Shown here one piece after another: positions 59,286 to 64,000 of a stretch of 64,000 nt of DNA. A program made the position numbers and the translations under genes. How positions within the stretch are numbered: position 1 is the first letter of the stretch; each line of letters begins with the position of its first letter. Under the pieces are notes generated by a model. It was not told the origin of the DNA. It made no database searches and was given only the letters and a program-made list of their open reading frames with translations. The DNA comes from Sipunculus nudus (lineage: Eukaryota > Annelida > Sipuncula > Golfingiida > Sipunculidae). Where the stretch lies: assembly GCA_026874595.1 (NCBI GenBank), contig CM049313.1:16427508-16491507 (forward strand), given 5' to 3'.

Positions 59286-61701
59286 AATGTAAGAAAAAAT
59301 AATTTATTGATTACATCTCTGGTAACATAAACAGGATATTCAAAATCTTGACATTTCCAAACTTGGAAAATACTTGAGTTTGCAATGGTAACAATACATT
59401 AAACAAACGGTAGTGTTAAACAAACAGAACAGTAGAATGATTTAAGCAAAAAATCTTTTCAACATCTTTCAGACTAAATCTCCAAGAATACGAAAAACAC
59501 GTCAATGTCAGTGATGAGCATTTTTTTCGGGAATTAGGAATGGGTTTGATTACTCTCTTGGAACTACTAACTGTGTTTCCAAAAACAAAACTGATCATGA
59601 CTGACATTTGTGCGTTCAGCTTGGTTCACTTAGTATTATATTACCTCTCAAAATTCAACTGCTTTTTAGACTTTCGGTAGAGCTCTGAGGAACCATCCTC
59701 ATTCAGTGTTAAAACTGACACTGAACTATTACGATTAACATGAAAATCAATCTTTCATAAAGGAAAGATGCAACTGGTAAATGTCTAACAATGCTGCATA
59801 TTACAGTGAATGGAGAATTTTGTGAATGGGACATACATCGACCAAAACTTAGACACCCGCATGGAAATTATCTTTCAAGGAGTCTGCAATACAGAATGCT
59901 CACAGACAGCAATACCTGAAGTCCTGCTTGTAAGCGAACATTTTATGGGTAATGGATATTCAAGCCTTGTTAACTACAAATGGGTTAAGATATGGAGAAA
60001 ATGAGGAGGATTAAAAAAGGGCTAAGCTGAGATAAGATGGTGATGCCTTTAACATTCTAATGGTCTACCATAAAATTATAAAATATCAGACTTTAACCAT
60101 GTTTAATTCTGGTTGCAGGAATAGGTTCAGTTTTAGTAACTTTAACATGTAAAAGTTTTTTTGAGTTGATACTGGGTAGTATGCTCTCCATCTGCAAGAT
60201 ATCTTTGAAGTTACCAATGCTGTGTAGATAGACCTTTAATGTGAGACTGCCAAAAAAAAAAAGCCCCAATCAAAATGAATGTGACGGATTCATTCTGTGA
60301 TGTTTATTATTTGTCTGTTCTGTAACTTATGTTTTATTATATTTATTATTCATATCATGTAATATCATTTCACCTGTAGGAGTATATAATTTAAATACAA
60401 AAGCATAAAAGCACCTCACACTTGATGAAATATTGCACCTGTTAGGTACCTGATGGTCCAAAACAAAAAATGAACAAATAATAACAAATTTTTCAGATCT
60501 GACTATACCTACCTACCTATTCTAAACTAGAAAATGCACTACTGGTCTATGGCAATAACATAAGATCTAAATTTAAGATTGAGGGGATAATAACTCATAA
60601 TATCATACATATTTTCATATTATAACAAATGTAAAAATTCAGCTTTTCAGTTATTAGAAAAAAGAGCCAGAGGAGACTTTCTTGCCATTCCTGTTTTAAG
60701 GCTCAATTCTCTAAATAGTTTTTTTTTTCTTTTACCACAAACACTTCTAGAAAAAGTTATATACAACAGATGAATTGGGTCTGGAGGTAATACATGTAAC
60801 AAGATATGTGATGTTCCAGCTCTTGTAATCTACTTTAGACCTCTTTAGAAGAGGATCCTACCTTAGAAACTGGCATTTAGGAAGTGAAAACCCAAGAGAT
60901 ATTCTGTATGAGGAAACAAACAGTGAGGGGAGGGGGACAAGACCCAAGAACTCTTAAATCCAAGCAATCACACGTTACTTGGTTCAAATATTGAACTAAC
61001 GAAACTTGTCTGTTCTGATCTGTCATACTGATCATTATAAATCATATCACCTTGAAAGTTGTACTTTTAATAAATCATATTAACAAATTTCTCATTTCTC
61101 TGAGTATTCTTAGGTGGCAAATTATGGCATGACATGATATATTATAGGGCTCTCTCTTCCAAAAAGCTGCATATCATAATTATTTTGAATATCGAACAAA
61201 AATAAATGATTTAAAGGAAAAAGTGAAATTCGCTCATTGAAGTGGTAATCTGGCTGCACAATATACGAGCCGATAAACACAAAAATACTTATCATAAAGA
61301 ATCATCTACTGAAATAAATGCAATGATACTAAGCTGCAAATTGTTCCAACCACTGCAGCTGGGCAATACAAACAATAATAGAGAAGACCAATAATTATCC
61401 ACCACTAACAGCAGCACAATATGACCAGATGGTTTTACATTAACCAGTCAATAAAAACAAATACATACTCATGGCTAAACAAAAGAATACATAATTACAA
61501 ATTGAAATTACATTAATCTTAAGTGATGATATATATAATTCCTATCAAAATATAAATCAGTGGATAAGTTTTCATTTGTATGAACAGTTCTTTTTTATTT
61601 GAACATTTGTTCTGACATGTGACTGATCTTTAATCTTAATATATAAACTTAACAACTACTGATGACTTTGGTCGTATCCTACGTGTTTCTATTGTGATAT
61701 A
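59286..61701 (-). other. Probable long 3' UTR of the CCHC gene
   Basis: This A+T-rich stretch contains none of the repeat families that fill 50-59 kb and 62-63.2 kb. It starts right after the TAG at 61702-61704 and ends, on the - strand, in AATAAA (complement of 59303-59308). A T-rich, TG-containing tract (TTTGGGCTTTGTTGTTTTT) follows about 20 nt later, the usual downstream element. Small ORFs inside it (59416-59607 -, 59810-60004 +) are unrecognised and taken as chance. Confidence 0.5.
59303..59308 (-). terminator. Poly(A) signal, CCHC gene
   Basis: TTTATT on the + strand is AATAAA on the - strand. A T/G-rich downstream region covers about 59260-59290. It bounds the repeat-free stretch that follows the last exon. 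Confidence 0.5.
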
Positions 61702-61785
61702 CTATGTAGATGGCCATGGTGCTCTCCTCTCCTGTGACCCGTGTGGCCCTCTCCCCTGCCAGCTTGGTTTACCCTGATTTCGGCC
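61702..61785 (-). CDS. Probable last coding exon of the CCHC gene (R/G/Q-rich tail)
   Basis: On the - strand acceptor ATCACATTTCAG is followed in phase 0 by GRNQGKPSWQGRGPHGSQER then RAPWPST and stop TAG. Phase 0 matches the CCHC exon, giving ...ARG|GRNQGK.... Arg/Gly/Gln-rich tails are usual in RNA-binding proteins with zinc knuckles. The following 2.4 kb on the same strand is unusually free of repeats and ends in a poly(A) signal, which supports this as the true 3' exon. It would need a 2.1-kb intron filled with repeats. Confidence 0.6.
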   Translation of the reverse strand, partial: GRNQGKPSWQGRGPHGSQERRAPWPST

Positions 61786-62079
61786 CTGAAATGTGATTTA
61801 GATCACAGTGTAAACAAGGATTTCTTAAACATGTATAATGCTGGGCTGATGTACATGTTAAGACAAAAATTAAGGTCTATCATTTACATCTTATTTTACA
61901 TAAGTAAGCTGATGTACCCCTTATTAACCACATATCAAATGTATTGTTGGTTGCCTTGATTAAATGAACTATGACATATCCCATTCCTATTTTTATTGTG
62001 CACACAGTAGATATGCACACAGTAGAAATGTGTATATATATTACTGAACAGATTTATCTGTTTAATTAGGAAAGTGTGG

Positions 62080-63225
62080 GATCAAGGATAGCCAAAAATG
62101 TCCCTTAACATCCCCAGACCTTGGCTAAAACCAAGGGTTTTTAAATGAAAATAAATGCAAACTAGGGACCCATTAAGGATATTTTTATAAGCTTTTTCAA
62201 AATGTGGGTCCCATGACCTTGACCCTTGACCTTGTGACCTAAAATCTGAAAAATTACTATCCTTGTCCTTACACCATTTTGATTTTTATAACAATCTTTT
62301 ACAAAAAGGGGGTCCAGTGAATTTGACCTCTGACCAGGTGTTCACAAAATCTACAGATTTCTTCCATTTTGGGCAGGTAAGCCATATGATGATAGAAGGT
62401 TTAGCTGAAAAGTTTGATAAACAATGCATCCACAATCTTTATAAAAAGTGGGTCTTGTGACCTTCACCTTTGACCCTAGGACCCTGAAATCTAAATGATT
62501 CTTCCTTTAGTAGCTGGTCATTAATAAATCAAGTTTGAAGCCAATCTGTCTATCAAAGCCAGAGTTATCATCCATAATCTAATTTGTCAATGGATGGGCC
62601 CTGTGATTTTGACCTTTGACCCTGTGACCCCAAAACCAATAGGAATCTTCCCCTATTGGCAGGCAAACAATATCTAGAAGATGGAATTTTTGTGATGAGA
62701 AGTTTTGCTTAAAATGCATCCAAAATCTTTTTAAAGGAATGGGTCCTGTGACCTTGACCTTGGAAGCTTATGACTCAAAAGTCAATACGGTTCTTACTTT
62801 AGTGGTGGGCCAAATATAACTCAAGTTTGAAACCAACATGTCTATCAAAACTGGAGTCTAATTAGTGGACAGATGGCCCCTGTGACTTTGACCTTGACCC
62901 TAAATTCAATTAGGTTCTTCCTCTATTGGTAGGTTAGTTAAATGGCAAGATGGAATGTTTGGGATGAAAAGTTTGGCTTAAAATGCTTCCAAAATCTTTT
63001 TAAATAAGTGGGTCTTGTGACTTTGACCTTTGACCTCAAAATCATTAGGATTCTTGCTTTGTGGTGGGTCATATCAAAGTAAAGTTTGAAATCTCCATTG
63101 AATTCACTTAGAAGCTTTTATGGTCAGTAGTTACAATTTGTGCCCTGCTAACAGACAGATGGACCGATGGACAGACAAAGAGTGATCGCTTTAGCTCAGA
63201 TGACTTTCAGCCAGCTGAGCTAAAT
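62080..63225 (-). repeat. 'TGACCTTTGACCTTGTGACC' repeat block inside the CCHC-gene intron
   Basis: About six diverged units of 130-170 bp with TGACCTTGACCCTTGACCTT (62215), TTTGACCTCTGACC (62322), TGACCTTCACCTTTGACC (62458), TTTTGACCTTTGACCCTGTG (62607), TGACCTTGACCTTGG (62749), TTTGACCTTGACCC (62887) and TTTGACCTTTGACCTC (63022). It ends with TTTGTGCCCTGCTAACAGAC, a GGAC/GATGGAC tract, and GCTCAGATGACTTTCAGCCA then GCTGAGCTAAA (63196-63225). Confidence 0.85.
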
Positions 63226-63691
63226 ATACAAAACAGCTTTACACAAGAAAAAATGCATGATCAGCTTTTTAGGTATCCAGCTGACCTGGTTTTTCAATGT
63301 TACTGGCCATCACTTCTGATGCATGCTTTCAGCAACCACACACAGTTCAATCAAATCTGCTATCTGACCCTGTAATCACCAGGTCCTGTGTGTTTCAGCA
63401 CCTTTATTTTTTCTCAGTTTAGTCAACTTTTATTGGAATCACCCGCTATCTTAACCAATATCATCAAATGTTTAGAAGGGATGTCAGGCTAGACCACTTA
63501 CACAGAATGCAGGGTACTTTGATCAGCCTACAGCAAGGCATAACTCACTTTACAGGTGCCTGTGTAGGCTTGTTTAAGGGGTTCATCTGATTGAAATCCA
63601 CATTTTCACTCAACTCAAACTAAGCTGCACCAAACTTACTCCCTTTAATTTAATGAACTATTAGGATCAGCTAGGCTCAATCTGAACCTGT

Positions 63692-63808
63692 TCAAATTGG
63701 TGGTGGTGCCATTGGGCAGCATGACGGCTCCAAAGTGCCGTCATTACTGCATAGTTCATGCGAGGGACCAAAGCCATTCTCCTTGTTGGAGAATCTTCTG
63801 AATGTACC
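63692..63808 (-). CDS. Alternative last coding exon of the CCHC gene
   Basis: On the - strand a very good acceptor (CTGTATGTTACTGTTTCCCAG) lies only 63 nt after the CCHC exon donor and continues in phase 0 as GTFRRFSNKENGFGPSHELC then SNDGTLEPSCCPMAPPPI and stop TGA. It competes with the exon at 61702-61785, so the two would be alternative ends. A possible AATAAA for this form lies near 63.4 kb on the - strand. The encoded tail has no domain I recognise. Confidence 0.5.
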   Translation of the reverse strand, partial: GTFRRFSNKENGFGPSHELCSNDGTLEPSCCPMAPPPI

Positions 63809-63871
63809 CTGGGAAACAGTAACATACAGGAAAGTAAATTAAGTAGACTATGACAAGGTACTGTGACGTAC

Positions 63872-63971
63872 CCCTCTGGCCCTGGATGCTGCGTATTTGT
63901 TTGGACAGTCTTTCCTGAGATGACCAGGTTCATTACAGTTGAAGCAAATATTCCTCCTGTCTGGATTCATC
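63872..63971 (-). CDS. CCHC zinc-knuckle exon of a gene entering from the right
   Basis: On the - strand an acceptor TTTTGTGCAG is followed by one base and then MNPDRRNICFNCNEPGHLRK then DCPNKYAASRARG, ending at donor GTACGT. ICFNCNEPGHLRKDC is a perfect CX2CX4HX4C zinc knuckle, a single-stranded nucleic-acid-binding fold found in CNBP, ZCCHC-type and Gag-type proteins. The basic R/K context fits RNA binding. The start codon lies beyond the window, so the parent family cannot be named. The intact splice sites argue against a retroelement Gag fragment. Confidence 0.8.
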
Positions 63972-64000
63972 CTGCACAAAACAATTACATCATATGAAGA

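Overview
The window is animal nuclear DNA. It has spliced genes with GT-AG introns, A+T-rich introns of up to about 3 kb, abundant short interspersed elements, microsatellites and minisatellites, and no prokaryotic operon structure. The repeat families (GTGACCTTGACCTTTGACC blocks, GGGGCGGATCC-ended elements, a CGGA-microsatellite plus TCAGCTGAGCTAAA tail) resemble those I know from mollusc genomes, especially bivalves. That assignment is inference. No prokaryotic or viral system was found.

The main gene lies on the + strand at about 21.5-42.8 kb: a complete 15-exon ionotropic glutamate receptor of the variant/IR type. All exon phases chain without a break to 827 residues. It has a signal peptide, an amino-terminal domain, a split ligand-binding domain with the three canonical glutamate-contact residues (Arg498, Thr654, Asp707), M1, a pore loop, M3 reading ATYSGNLIAFLAV, the S2 disulfide cysteines and M4. 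Its introns hold TIR elements, two notable tandem arrays and an exact 236-bp tandem duplication that copies the end of exon 11 together with its splice donor.

A second gene on the - strand enters from the right edge: a CCHC zinc-knuckle exon (63872-63971), two possible last exons (63692-63808 and 61702-61785), and a long repeat-poor stretch to a poly(A) signal near 59.3 kb that is probably its 3' UTR. A possible signal-peptide first exon on the - strand at 6.7 kb is weakly supported.

Layout: 0.5-5.4 kb, a diverged tandem duplication and a 0.5-kb inverted-repeat pair; 6.7 kb, possible first exon; 9.7-11.2 kb, repeat tract and 42-bp minisatellite; 11.6-14.6 kb, diverged duplication and tandem repeats; 15-20.6 kb, a tRNA-derived SINE and MITEs; 21.5-42.8 kb, the receptor gene; 43-50 kb, intergenic with MITEs; 50-59 kb, dense repeats including a ~338-bp tandem array; 59.3-64 kb, the CCHC gene with a repeat-filled intron. 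The most unusual non-coding signal is that several repeat families here carry exact nuclear-receptor-type sites (AGGTCAcagTGACCT, DR1, TGACCCATGGGTCA), a shared palindrome GGTGGCGCCACC, AP-1-like motifs in a 38-bp array and E-boxes in a 42-bp array.
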